Source of the DNA: an uncultured delta proteobacterium
GTDB taxonomy: Bacteria; Desulfobacterota; Syntrophia; Syntrophales; Smithellaceae
Direction: 5' to 3'
Assembly (NCBI GenBank): GCA_903907985.1
Contig: CAIVQG010000064.1
Span: 1-34,253 of the forward strand
DNA: 34,253 bases
Shown here: positions 24,935-32,986 of the stretch, in pieces
How positions within the stretch are numbered: the first letter of the stretch is position 1
How the letters are laid out: each line of letters begins with the position of its first letter
The notes under the pieces: model-generated
Database searches by the model: none
Told to the model about the DNA's origin: nothing
Seen by the model: only the letters and a program-made list of their open reading frames with translations
Program-made: the position numbers and the translations under genes

Positions 24935-26398
24935 ATGAGAACAAAAGAACAATACATTGCAGGGCTCCGGAAAATGAGACGCAATCTCTATCATGACGGC
25001 GAAAAGATCGACCGCGATGACGAACTTCAGCAACCTGTCCTGAACGTGATGGGCATCACCTTCGACGCCGTCAACGATCCGGAATTGAGGGATCTGTGCA
25101 CAGCCACTTCCCATATAACAGGCGAAACCATCAACCGCTTCTGTCATGTGCATCAAAGTACGGACGATCTTCACAAGAAGCAGGACATGACCAGGGCATT
25201 GTGCCGTAAGGCGGGGATGTGCATCCAGCGTTGCATGGGCACCGATGCTCTTAACGCAGTCAACGCCGTTTCCTTCGAAGCGGACAAGGCGAACAGCGGG
25301 AATACCTCGTACTACAAGAACTTTCTCAAATGGCTCGAACGATTCCAGAAAGAAGACCTCGTAGGAAGCTGTGCCCAGACGGATGTCAAGGGCGAGCGCC
25401 TGAAGCGTCCAGTCCAGCAGACGGATCCAGACATGTATGTCCGCGTTGTGGAAAAGAAAAGCGATGGAATCGTCGTAAGGGGCTGCAAGCTGCACATTTC
25501 CGAGGCCTCCATATCCGACGAAATACTTGTTCTTCCTACCCGCGCCCTGGGCCCCGACGAGAAGGACTACGCAGTGGCCTTTGCCGTTCCCTCCGATTAC
25601 GAAGGAGTCAAGCAGGTCGTCTCCATCCACAGCCAGCACAAGCGCAAAAGTATCAAGCGCGGTATAGATATCGGCTACTCCGACTCCTACATCATCTTTG
25701 AGGATTGCTTTGTTCCCTGGGAACGTGTCTTCCTCTGCGGCGAAAACGATCACGGCGGCCTGAGTGCTCTGCTGTTTGCGCTGTTCCACCGCCACAGCTA
25801 CTCAGGATGCAAGCCCGCCATCGGGGACGTCTTCCTCGGCCTGGCAGCCCTGGCAGCGGAATACAACGGCATTGAAAAGACCCCCCATGTGAAGGAAATG
25901 CTGTCAGAGATCATCAAGATCTCGGAGCTGGGTTATGCCGCAGGTTTCACGGCCTCCAGCCTGGGTAAACCGGAAGTCATAATCCCGGGTATGGGCAGTT
26001 GCCCTTACGGTCCGGGCAGCTACATTCCCAACTCCATTTACTGCAATGTGGGACGCTGTCTGACGGGCGAAGCGGTTTTCCATGAGCAGGAACTCCTCTG
26101 CCGGATTGCCGGCGGTGTCCCGGCTACCTTCCCCTACGAAGGCGACCTGACTCATCCCGATCTGAAGGCGGTCCTGGAAAAGTACCTTAACCGCAATCCC
26201 AAGGTTCCAGTGGAAGACCAGATTAAGTTCTGGATGACTCTGGGCGACTACACCATCGGCACTATGGCCGGTGTTATGAACTACGGCAACTACCACGGCG
26301 GCGGATCACCCATCATGGAGCAAATCGCCATCACGTCCCAGTACGACATTAAGTCGAGGAAAAAACTGGTGAAGACCCTGGCGGGGATCAAGAGCTGA
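24935..26398 (+). CDS. 4-Hydroxybutyryl-CoA dehydratase-type 4Fe-4S flavoprotein
   Basis: A 487-residue member of the HpaB/AbfD superfamily. Against the Clostridium aminobutyricum AbfD sequence as I recall it, all four unusual cluster ligands are present: Cys96 and Cys100 in C-I-Q-R-C, and His285 and Cys292 in H-R-H-S-Y-S-G-C. Tyr289 matches the AbfD catalytic tyrosine (Tyr296). The H-Q-S-T-D-D-L and K-D-Y-A-V-(A/S)-F-A blocks also agree. Flavin monooxygenases of the superfamily lack the ligands, so a radical dehydratase or vinylacetyl-CoA isomerase-like activity is more likely than hydroxylation. The N-terminus, length and A-G-I-K end fit AbfD. The substrate may be another 4-hydroxyacyl- or 3-enoyl-CoA. 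AAGGAG supports the start. A strong hairpin follows the gene. Confidence 0.85.
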   Translation: MRTKEQYIAGLRKMRRNLYHDGEKIDRDDELQQPVLNVMGITFDAVNDPELRDLCTATSHITGETINRFCHVHQSTDDLHKKQDMTRALCRKAGMCIQRCMGTDALNAVNAVSFEADKANSGNTSYYKNFLKWLERFQKEDLVGSCAQTDVKGERLKRPVQQTDPDMYVRVVEKKSDGIVVRGCKLHISEASISDEILVLPTRALGPDEKDYAVAFAVPSDYEGVKQVVSIHSQHKRKSIKRGIDIGYSDSYIIFEDCFVPWERVFLCGENDHGGLSALLFALFHRHSYSGCKPAIGDVFLGLAALAAEYNGIEKTPHVKEMLSEIIKISELGYAAGFTASSLGKPEVIIPGMGSCPYGPGSYIPNSIYCNVGRCLTGEAVFHEQELLCRIAGGVPATFPYEGDLTHPDLKAVLEKYLNRNPKVPVEDQIKFWMTLGDYTIGTMAGVMNYGNYHGGGSPIMEQIAITSQYDIKSRKKLVKTLAGIKS

Positions 26399-26437
26399 TC
26401 AACTTCCATTAGTTGAATTCTAATCTTTCTGTGAACA

Positions 26438-26477
26438 CCCCGGCAGCCGCTGTAATACCCCGCGGCGGCCGGGGTTT
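26438..26477 (+). terminator. Strong GC hairpin after the dehydratase-type gene
   Basis: CCCCGGC (26438-26444) pairs with GCCGGGG (26468-26474), and inside it GCCGC (26446-26450) pairs with GCGGC (26462-26466), around an 11-base loop. Only three T follow, so termination may be partial or factor-assisted. It separates the tetR-dehydratase unit from the beta-oxidation genes. Confidence 0.65.
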
Positions 26478-26561
26478 GGCATGAATAGAGAAGAGATCGG
26501 CAGGGGTTCGAAATTATTGTAACGTTATTTCCCCTCCGAGGCAAGACAGCAGTCAGCAAGG

Positions 26562-26591
26562 GCGATTCACCCTGATTAAATCACGAATCGC
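26562..26591. promoter_or_regulatory. Dyad upstream of the crotonase gene
   Basis: GCGATTC (26562-26568) and GAATCGC (26585-26591) form a perfect inverted repeat with a 16-base spacer, about 55 bases before the crotonase start. It could be an operator or a leader hairpin. I found no clear -35/-10 pair in this gap. Confidence 0.35.
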
Positions 26592-26644
26592 TGTGACCCT
26601 GTTTTTTTGGATAGGGAACATCAAAAAATAAACAGGAGGCAGAC

Positions 26645-27430
26645 ATGGAGTACCAGTACATATTGTTCCAGGTGGATAAGGGAATAGCCACCATCACGCT
26701 GAATAGACCGAAAGAAATGAACTGCATCAATTTCGGGATGGTTGAGGAAATAGTCGCTGCCGTCGACCGCTGCGAAAAGGATGAGCAGATCCGGGCAGTA
26801 GTTGTAACAGGAGCAAGCCAGATGTTTTCCGCCGGAGATGACATCAAAATGATGGAACTGGCGAAGACTCTTTCGGCGCCGGAAGTAGCACAAACGATCG
26901 AAACAAAGGCATATCCCGTAGTGATGAAACGTTTGATGGCCTTACCCAAACCGGTCATTGCCTGTGTCAACGGCATTTGCTTCGGTGCGGGCGGAGAAAT
27001 CGCCCTGGCCTGCGATTATATTATTGCCTCCGATCAGGCGTCTTTCGGCCAGTTATACATCAACCTCGGACTCATCGGGAACACGTACCTTCTACCCAAG
27101 GCCGTCGGTGTGCGCAATGCCCTCGAACTCATCTGGACAGGCAAGATCATCAACGCCGAAGAAGCGCTCCGACTAGGCATGATCAATAAAGTGGTCCCGG
27201 CGGCGTCACTGGAAGAAGAAACGGCTAAGCTGGCGGGTCGTATGGCCAAAGGTCCGACGCTGGCCTACGGTTATGCCAAGAAGGTTCTCCTCGGAAGCCT
27301 GAACATGGAGGCGGACGAGGCCATCAAACTGATGACGGATGCACAGGGAAAACTTATGAAGACGACTGATCATCAGGAAGGCGTTCAAGCCTTCACCCAA
27401 CGGAGGAAACCCGCCTTCACCGGCGCATGA
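26645..27430 (+). CDS. Enoyl-CoA hydratase/isomerase (crotonase family)
   Basis: A 261-residue crotonase. The CoA-binding and oxyanion-hole stretches are S-A-G-D-D-I-K (62-68) and F-G-A-G-G-E-I-A (113-120). Glu118 matches the first catalytic glutamate of rat enoyl-CoA hydratase (Glu144). The second (Glu164), exactly 20 residues on, is replaced by Tyr138 in F-G-Q-L-Y-I. A plain two-glutamate hydratase mechanism is therefore unlikely. An isomerase, or a hydratase with altered chemistry, fits better. AGGAGG supports the start. It heads a run of CoA-linked genes and is 25 bases before the dehydrogenase. The fusion protein downstream has both glutamates and could supply ordinary hydratase activity. 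Confidence 0.85.
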   Translation: MEYQYILFQVDKGIATITLNRPKEMNCINFGMVEEIVAAVDRCEKDEQIRAVVVTGASQMFSAGDDIKMMELAKTLSAPEVAQTIETKAYPVVMKRLMALPKPVIACVNGICFGAGGEIALACDYIIASDQASFGQLYINLGLIGNTYLLPKAVGVRNALELIWTGKIINAEEALRLGMINKVVPAASLEEETAKLAGRMAKGPTLAYGYAKKVLLGSLNMEADEAIKLMTDAQGKLMKTTDHQEGVQAFTQRRKPAFTGA

Positions 27431-27455
27431 AAAAATTTGTGTAAGGAGACAGATT

Positions 27456-28367
27456 GTGAAATCGGAAGATATTCAACGCATCCTGATTATCGGCGGTGGC
27501 ACCATGGGACGGCAGATCGCCCTCCATTTTGCCATTTACGGCTGCAACGTCGTCATCTACGATATCCAGGAAGAATTCCTGACCAAAGCATTAGCGATTA
27601 TTCAAAAGATGGCCGGAACCTATGTTCACCTGAAGCGGATCACCCCGGAGGAGGCCCAGGCGGCGATCGGCCGGATTAAGACCACGACGCTTCCGGAAGA
27701 GGCGGCCACGGATATCGATCTGGTGAGTGAATCGGTTCCCGAAGACCCCGTCCTGAAAGGGAAGGTGTTTTCTCTTTTTCACAGTCTCTGTCCGCCCCGC
27801 ACCATCTTTACCACAAACACTTCCACCCTGCTGCCGTCGATGTTTGCCGAGGCAACGGGAAGGCCCGGTAAGTTTATCGCCCTCCACTTTCACGATCTAC
27901 GTACTAACACTGTTGTCGATATCATGCCCCATCCCGGAACCGATGAAGAAACGATTCATGCCGTTCAGGGTTTCGCGAAACGGATGGGACTTATCGATAT
28001 TATGCTCGGCAAGGAAAGCAGCGGCTATGTCTTCAATGCCATGCTCCGGGCTTTTCTCGAATCAGCGCAAACCCTCGCCGCCAACGGTATCTCATCCATT
28101 GAAGACATTGACAGGTCCTGGATGGGAGTTATGAATATGCCGATAGGTCCCTTCGGGCTGATGGACAGCATCGGCATCGATACATCGTGGAAGGTTACGT
28201 CTTACTGGGCAAAACAAACCGGCGACGCGCAATTAAAGAAAAATGCCGACTTTCTGAAACAGTTTGTGGATCGGGGTGAAGTCGGCCAGAAAACAGGAAA
28301 AGGATTTTATCGGTACCCCGGTCCGTTGTTCCGACAACCGGGATTCATTGCCGGTCACGCCATTTAA
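27456..28367 (+). CDS. 3-Hydroxyacyl-CoA dehydrogenase family protein, stand-alone
   Basis: A 303-residue NAD-dependent dehydrogenase. The Rossmann motif is G-G-G-T-M-G (13-18) with the acidic residue in V-V-I-Y-D (33-36 region). The N-T-S-T-L block is present. The catalytic histidine is His144, but the usual H-F-F-N-P and following Glu are replaced by H-F-H-D-L-R-T-N and Asp155, one residue closer than normal. I recall a similar H-F-H-N / V-V-D-I-M-P-H-P-G-T form in some Firmicute proteins of this family, so it is a subfamily and not decay. GTG start with AAGGAG eight bases upstream. The protein may act on a branched or otherwise unusual 3-hydroxyacyl-CoA. Confidence 0.84.
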   Translation: MKSEDIQRILIIGGGTMGRQIALHFAIYGCNVVIYDIQEEFLTKALAIIQKMAGTYVHLKRITPEEAQAAIGRIKTTTLPEEAATDIDLVSESVPEDPVLKGKVFSLFHSLCPPRTIFTTNTSTLLPSMFAEATGRPGKFIALHFHDLRTNTVVDIMPHPGTDEETIHAVQGFAKRMGLIDIMLGKESSGYVFNAMLRAFLESAQTLAANGISSIEDIDRSWMGVMNMPIGPFGLMDSIGIDTSWKVTSYWAKQTGDAQLKKNADFLKQFVDRGEVGQKTGKGFYRYPGPLFRQPGFIAGHAI

Positions 28368-28369
28368 TG

Positions 28370-28388
28370 GGGAAACAAATGGTTTCCC
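28370..28388 (+). other. Small perfect hairpin in the intergenic spacer
   Basis: GGGAAAC (28370-28376) pairs with GTTTCCC (28382-28388) around a five-base loop, between the dehydrogenase and the acyl-CoA dehydrogenase. It has no T-tract and is probably a transcript-processing or stability element, if functional. Confidence 0.4.
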
Positions 28389-28415
28389 GTAAAATAACGC
28401 AGGGAGGATAGAGAC

Positions 28416-30278
28416 ATGACTAATTTATTGGTGAATATGAGAGATCAGCAGTTCCTGCTTTTTGAGCAGTTGGGTATCGAGAAGCTATTTGCGAAGGAGA
28501 AGTATAAGGATTTCTCCAAGGATGACGTGTTGATGCTGCTGAACGAAGCGGAGAAAATGGCCGTCAATGTTATTTTGCCGACCAATGTTATCGGCGACCG
28601 GGAAGGCTGCACATTCAAGGACGGCAAAGTAACAGTACCGGCGGTATTCCACGATGCCTACCAGAAGTTTGTCGAAGCCGGCTGGCTTTGCCCCACCCGG
28701 TCTGTCGATGTGGGGGGACAGGGAATGCCACTTCTCATGAGCAATGCCTGTTCGGAACTTTTTGTGGCGGCCAACTATCCCTTTACTATGTACCCGGGAT
28801 TGACCAACGGAGCGGCGGCACTCATCGAAAATTTCGGTACTGAAGAGCAGAAGAACAAGTACATGGTCAAGATGTATGCCGGGCAATGGGGCGGAACCAT
28901 GTGCCTCACGGAACCGGGTGCGGGCAGCGATGTCGGGGCGCTGAAAACGACGGCGAAAAGACTGCCGGACGGAACTTTCAGCATCACGGGAACCAAGTGC
29001 TTTATCTCCAGCGGTGATCACGATCTCACGGAGAATATCATCCATCCCGTACTGGCCAGAATCGAAGGTGATGCTCCCGGAACTGCGGGCATCTCCATCT
29101 TTATCGTTCCCAAGTACCGGGTTAACGATGACGGTACTCTTGCCGGTAGTAACGACGTGCAAACGGGCAATATCGAGCACAAGATGGGCATTCACGGCAA
29201 TGCAACCTGCACGCTGAACTTCGGCGACAACGGGAGCTGCATCGGTGAACTCTTGGGCAAGGAGTGTGAAGGCCTGAAGGTCATGTTCCAGTTGATGAAT
29301 GAAGCCCGCATCGAAGTCGGCTATCAGGCCCTGGGCACAGCAAGCGCCTGCCTGGAGCGCTCCGTCCAGTATGCCAAGGAAAGAATTCAGAGCGCGCCCG
29401 TCTGGGAAATGAAGAATCCCGACGCTAAGGCCGTTTCCATTATTCAACATCCGGATGTCCGCAGAGATCTCCTCTGGATGAAATCCCGCGTGGAAGCCAT
29501 GCGGGCCATTCTTTACTACTCTTCCTATTGCCTCGACCTGGCGGAATCCACCGAGTCAAAGCCGGAGCACGAGAAGTGGAAGGGCATGGCCGAACTGCTG
29601 ATTCCCGTTTGCAAGGCCTGGGTTTCCGACAACGCCATGATCGTCTGTTCCAAGGCGATGGATGTGCACGGTGGTTACGGCTTCTGCGCCGAGTATCCCG
29701 TCGAGCAGTATCTGAGGGACTGCAAGATCACCACCATCTACGAGGGCACCAACGGCATCCAGAGTCTCGATCTGGTAGGCCGTAAGCTCGGTTCCAAAAA
29801 AGGCGCCAATGTCATGAATCTAGTCGGCGAAATCATGGCGACCATTGGTAAGGCCAAAGCCAGCGCCAGCATGAAGGCTTATGCGGCAGCGCTGGAAGAG
29901 GCGTGCAATGCCATCATCGATCTGACCATGACCTTCGGCCAGCTCGGCAAAAGCGGCGGCTTTCTCCTCCCGATACTGAATGCATCGCCGTTCATGGATG
30001 CGTTCGGCGATCTCGTGGCGGGAAATATCCTGATGCAGGCGGCGTTGATTGCCGAAGAGAAGCTCACAGGCATTTACGAGGCGAAGAGCGCCGATACAAT
30101 CGGCAAGCAGCGCGCTTTGGTTCATGATAATCCCGATGTGGCCTTCTATGCCGGGAAAGTTTCTTCAGCGAAATTCTTTGCCAATGAAGCCCTCACAACG
30201 GTGAAGGCCCGGTGTGAAGCGATCAAGTTTGGCGACAAATCTACTTTGGAGATCGCCGACGAATCTTTCGCTTCCTAA
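28416..30278 (+). CDS. Acyl-CoA dehydrogenase, long (about 620 aa) FadE5-like type
   Basis: A 620-residue FAD enzyme that introduces the trans-2 double bond of an acyl-CoA and passes electrons to ETF. The length, with extensions at both ends, places it in the FadE5-like group and not the 380-residue short type. M-C-L-T-E-P-G-A-G-S-D (162-172) is the flavin and substrate loop. T-I-Y-E-G-T-N-G-I-Q carries the probable catalytic base Glu443. The A-M-D-V-H-G-G-Y-G block precedes it. AGGGAGGA supports the start. There are no etf genes in the window, so the electron acceptor must be encoded elsewhere. Confidence 0.9.
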   Translation: MTNLLVNMRDQQFLLFEQLGIEKLFAKEKYKDFSKDDVLMLLNEAEKMAVNVILPTNVIGDREGCTFKDGKVTVPAVFHDAYQKFVEAGWLCPTRSVDVGGQGMPLLMSNACSELFVAANYPFTMYPGLTNGAAALIENFGTEEQKNKYMVKMYAGQWGGTMCLTEPGAGSDVGALKTTAKRLPDGTFSITGTKCFISSGDHDLTENIIHPVLARIEGDAPGTAGISIFIVPKYRVNDDGTLAGSNDVQTGNIEHKMGIHGNATCTLNFGDNGSCIGELLGKECEGLKVMFQLMNEARIEVGYQALGTASACLERSVQYAKERIQSAPVWEMKNPDAKAVSIIQHPDVRRDLLWMKSRVEAMRAILYYSSYCLDLAESTESKPEHEKWKGMAELLIPVCKAWVSDNAMIVCSKAMDVHGGYGFCAEYPVEQYLRDCKITTIYEGTNGIQSLDLVGRKLGSKKGANVMNLVGEIMATIGKAKASASMKAYAAALEEACNAIIDLTMTFGQLGKSGGFLLPILNASPFMDAFGDLVAGNILMQAALIAEEKLTGIYEAKSADTIGKQRALVHDNPDVAFYAGKVSSAKFFANEALTTVKARCEAIKFGDKSTLEIADESFAS

Positions 30279-30293
30279 TATTTTCATTACATC

Positions 30294-30345
30294 AACCCCG
30301 TCTTGCGGTCGTTTATAAGCAAACGATGGGAAACGATACGGGGTT
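30294..30345 (+). other. Nested stem-loop in the leader of the fusion gene
   Basis: AACCCCGT (30294-30301) pairs with ACGGGGTT (30338-30345). Inside, CGTTT (30310-30314) pairs with AAACG (30321-30325), and AAACGAT occurs twice. It ends 30 bases before the start codon and is followed by TTAAAAAAG. It may be a terminator of the upstream unit or a leader structure. Confidence 0.5.
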
Positions 30346-30375
30346 TAAAAAAGAACATCATCAAGGAGGATCATC

Positions 30376-32796
30376 ATGTCGTATGCAATCAAAAAAGCCG
30401 CCGTTCTGGGGTCAGGTGTCATGGGCGCCACCATAGCGGCTCATCTGACCAATGCGGGTATCGAGTGCTGTCTGCTGGATATCATACCGTTTGAGCTGAC
30501 GGAAGCGGACAAGAAGAAGGGTCTGACCGAGCAGAGCCCCGCCTGGCGCAACCGCTTCGCTGCTGCCGGCCTGGCCGGCGTGACCAAATCAAAGCCCGCC
30601 AGTTTTTTTGCCAAAAAGAACGCGTCCATGATCAGGATCGGCAACTTCGAGGACAATCTGGGTTGGCTGGCCGATGTGGACTGGGTTTGCGAAGTAGTTA
30701 TCGAAAACCTGAAAATCAAGCAGGAACTTTTTGCGAAAGTTGAAAAGATCGTAAAGCCCACCTGCATAGTTTCCACCAACACTTCGGGGATTCCCGTCAA
30801 GGACATCTCAACGAATTTCAGTGCCAGCCTGAAGGAGCGTTTCCTGGGCACCCACTTCTTCAATCCGCCCCGCTACATGAAGCTGCTGGAGATCATTCCG
30901 GGCAAGGAAACGAAGAAGGACATCGTCGACTTCATGGTCAGCTTTTCCGAAGAACGCCTGGGCAAAGGCGTTGTCATCTGCAAGGATGTTCCCAACTTCA
31001 TCGGAAACCGCATTGGGACTTACGACCTGACGAATGCCATCCGGATCATGGTAGAGAAGAAGATGAAAATCGACGAAGTTGATGCAGTGATCAGTAAGGC
31101 CGTCGGTCGTCCCGGCACGGCCATCTTCGGCACCCTCGATCTCGTTGGACTCGACACGGGATATCATGTCATGAAAAACCTCTATGAAGCCGTCAAGGAC
31201 GATGAGTCGCGGGATGTCTTCATTCCTGTCGATTTTCTCTCTAAAATGATGGAAAATAAATGGCTGGGCAATAAGACGAAGCAGGGTTTCTACAAGAAGA
31301 TCAAGGATGACAAAGGCAAGACTGTTAAAATGGTTTTGGACTACAACACCATGGAATACATTCCTGCGGGCAAGCCCACCTTCGATTCCCTGGCCGAAGC
31401 CAAGAAGAAGGGTGAGGAAGGAGTGGGCGCCATGGCCAGATCTCTGTTCAACGGAAGTGATGCCGCCGCCGATCTTATCCGGGAATACTTCTGCAATAAT
31501 TTTATTTATGCTGCCAACCGCGTACCTGAGATCTGCGACAATATCGTGGCCGTCGACAACGCCATGAAGTGGGGCTATAACCACCAGCTCGGTCCCTTCG
31601 AGTTGTGGGATGCCGTTGGCGTGAAAGACGTCGTCGCCGTAATGAAGAAGCTCAAGAAGAAGGTGCCCAAGAAGATCGAAGAAATGCTGAAAGCCGGCTG
31701 CGAATCTTTCTATGTTAAGAAGAAAGACGGCCTTTACTGCTATGACTTTGCGGCCAAAGGCTATGTGAAGGTCGATGATAATCCGAAAGTAATCCTCCTG
31801 CCCGCGCTGAAAGAACGGAAGAAGGTCATTAAGTCCAATGAAAGTGCATCCCTGGTCGATATCGGAGACGGTGTGGTCTGCCTGGAATTCCACACGAAAA
31901 TGAACGCCGTGGACGACGGTCTGGTGGAAATGATTTTTGCCGGTTGCGATATCGTGGAAAATGATTTTGCCGGTATGGTGGTGGGCAACCACGCCGCCAA
32001 TTTCTCTGCCGGCGCCAATATCTTCAAGATCCTCGGAGCCTGCCAGAGCGGCCAGTGGGATGTCCTTACGAAACTCAGTTCCGAATTCCAGAATGCCAAT
32101 ATGCGGATGAAGTATCTGTCCAAACCCGTGGTTACGGCCCCGGCCGGATTGACTCTTGGCGGTGGCTGTGAGATGGCGATGCACGGTGCGAGATGTCAGG
32201 CCTGCGGCGAGACCTACATGGGACTTGTCGAAGTCGGCGTAGGCGTCATTCCCGGGGGCGGCGGCTGTAAGGAAATAGCCCTGCGTCTCACCGAAGGGAT
32301 TCCGACCGGCGCCATCGAAGCGGGTCTGAATATCCAGCAGTTTTATACCAAGGCCTTCGAGAATATCGCCATGGCAAAGGTGTCCACAAGCGCTGTCGAA
32401 GCCATGGATCTGGGCTACATCCGGAAAACGGAGAACATCAGCATGAACCGGGATCAGCAACTCTGGGACGCCAAGCAGCTTGTTCTTGGTCTGTCCGGCG
32501 TATACAAAGCGCCCCGCCCAGCCCTGATTCCCGTCATGGGAGAAAACTTCAGAGGCATTATCGAGGCAGCACTCTATAATATGCGTGGCGGCAATTACGT
32601 CTCGGATTATGACGTCCATGTGGCCAGAAAAGTGGCCTATATACTGTCCGGTGGCGACTGTGCCGAAGGAACTTATGTCACGGAACAGGAACTTCTGGAT
32701 CTGGAAAGAGAAGCTTTCCTGAGCCTCTGCGGCGAGCAGAAAACCCAGGATCGCATTACGCACATGTTGACAACGGGCAAACCCCTGCGCAACTAA
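30376..32796 (+). CDS. 3-Hydroxyacyl-CoA dehydrogenase / enoyl-CoA hydratase fusion (FadN-like order)
   Basis: An 806-residue bifunctional enzyme for hydration and oxidation in beta-oxidation. The dehydrogenase comes first: G-S-G-V-M-G (12-17), then T-H160-F-F-N-P with Glu172 twelve residues on, the canonical His-Glu dyad. A second dehydrogenase-type C-terminal region (about 380-440) follows. The C-terminal crotonase half (about 490-690) has both catalytic glutamates, Glu599 in G-G-G-C-E and Glu619 in G-L-V-E-V-G-V-G-V-I-P-G-G-G-G. The dehydrogenase-before-hydratase order is that of Bacillus FadN and unlike E. coli FadB. AAGGAGG supports the start. With the thiolase it forms a standard beta-oxidation module. 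Confidence 0.9.
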   Translation: MSYAIKKAAVLGSGVMGATIAAHLTNAGIECCLLDIIPFELTEADKKKGLTEQSPAWRNRFAAAGLAGVTKSKPASFFAKKNASMIRIGNFEDNLGWLADVDWVCEVVIENLKIKQELFAKVEKIVKPTCIVSTNTSGIPVKDISTNFSASLKERFLGTHFFNPPRYMKLLEIIPGKETKKDIVDFMVSFSEERLGKGVVICKDVPNFIGNRIGTYDLTNAIRIMVEKKMKIDEVDAVISKAVGRPGTAIFGTLDLVGLDTGYHVMKNLYEAVKDDESRDVFIPVDFLSKMMENKWLGNKTKQGFYKKIKDDKGKTVKMVLDYNTMEYIPAGKPTFDSLAEAKKKGEEGVGAMARSLFNGSDAAADLIREYFCNNFIYAANRVPEICDNIVAVDNAMKWGYNHQLGPFELWDAVGVKDVVAVMKKLKKKVPKKIEEMLKAGCESFYVKKKDGLYCYDFAAKGYVKVDDNPKVILLPALKERKKVIKSNESASLVDIGDGVVCLEFHTKMNAVDDGLVEMIFAGCDIVENDFAGMVVGNHAANFSAGANIFKILGACQSGQWDVLTKLSSEFQNANMRMKYLSKPVVTAPAGLTLGGGCEMAMHGARCQACGETYMGLVEVGVGVIPGGGGCKEIALRLTEGIPTGAIEAGLNIQQFYTKAFENIAMAKVSTSAVEAMDLGYIRKTENISMNRDQQLWDAKQLVLGLSGVYKAPRPALIPVMGENFRGIIEAALYNMRGGNYVSDYDVHVARKVAYILSGGDCAEGTYVTEQELLDLEREAFLSLCGEQKTQDRITHMLTTGKPLRN

Positions 32797-32845
32797 GCCG
32801 TTGTTCAACAATAGCTATATCATTGTAACATCGTAAGCGGCATAA

Positions 32846-32959
32846 GGGGCCGTAAAGAAATGTTTATAAATGTAATAGTCTTGCCACACTTTAGCGGTGG
32901 TTATTTTGTAACGGCCCCCAACAACTAATAATTGACAGGCCGCCGGCTTTAAGAGCCGG
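32846..32959. other. Structured spacer before the thiolase gene
   Basis: The 190-base gap contains a long-range stem, GGGGCCGT (32846-32853) with ACGGCCCC (32911-32918), enclosing a small CCAC/GTGG hairpin (32884-32900). A second hairpin follows, CCGGCT-TTAAG-AGCCGG (32943-32959). A TTGACA at 32932-32937 has no matching -10 box. The structures end 27 bases before the thiolase start. Confidence 0.45.
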
Positions 32960-32986
32960 TGTCCGTTACATACAAGGAGGAACATC

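Noticed and set aside
30808-32811. 667-codon open frame on the minus strand across the fusion gene
   Set aside because: It is a mirror of a well-supported gene with intact catalytic motifs. It has no ribosome binding site and no domain I can recognise, and long antisense frames are common in such coding sequence.
32932-32960. Promoter before the thiolase
   Set aside because: TTGACA is present but no -10-like sequence occurs 16-18 bases downstream; that stretch is a GC hairpin.
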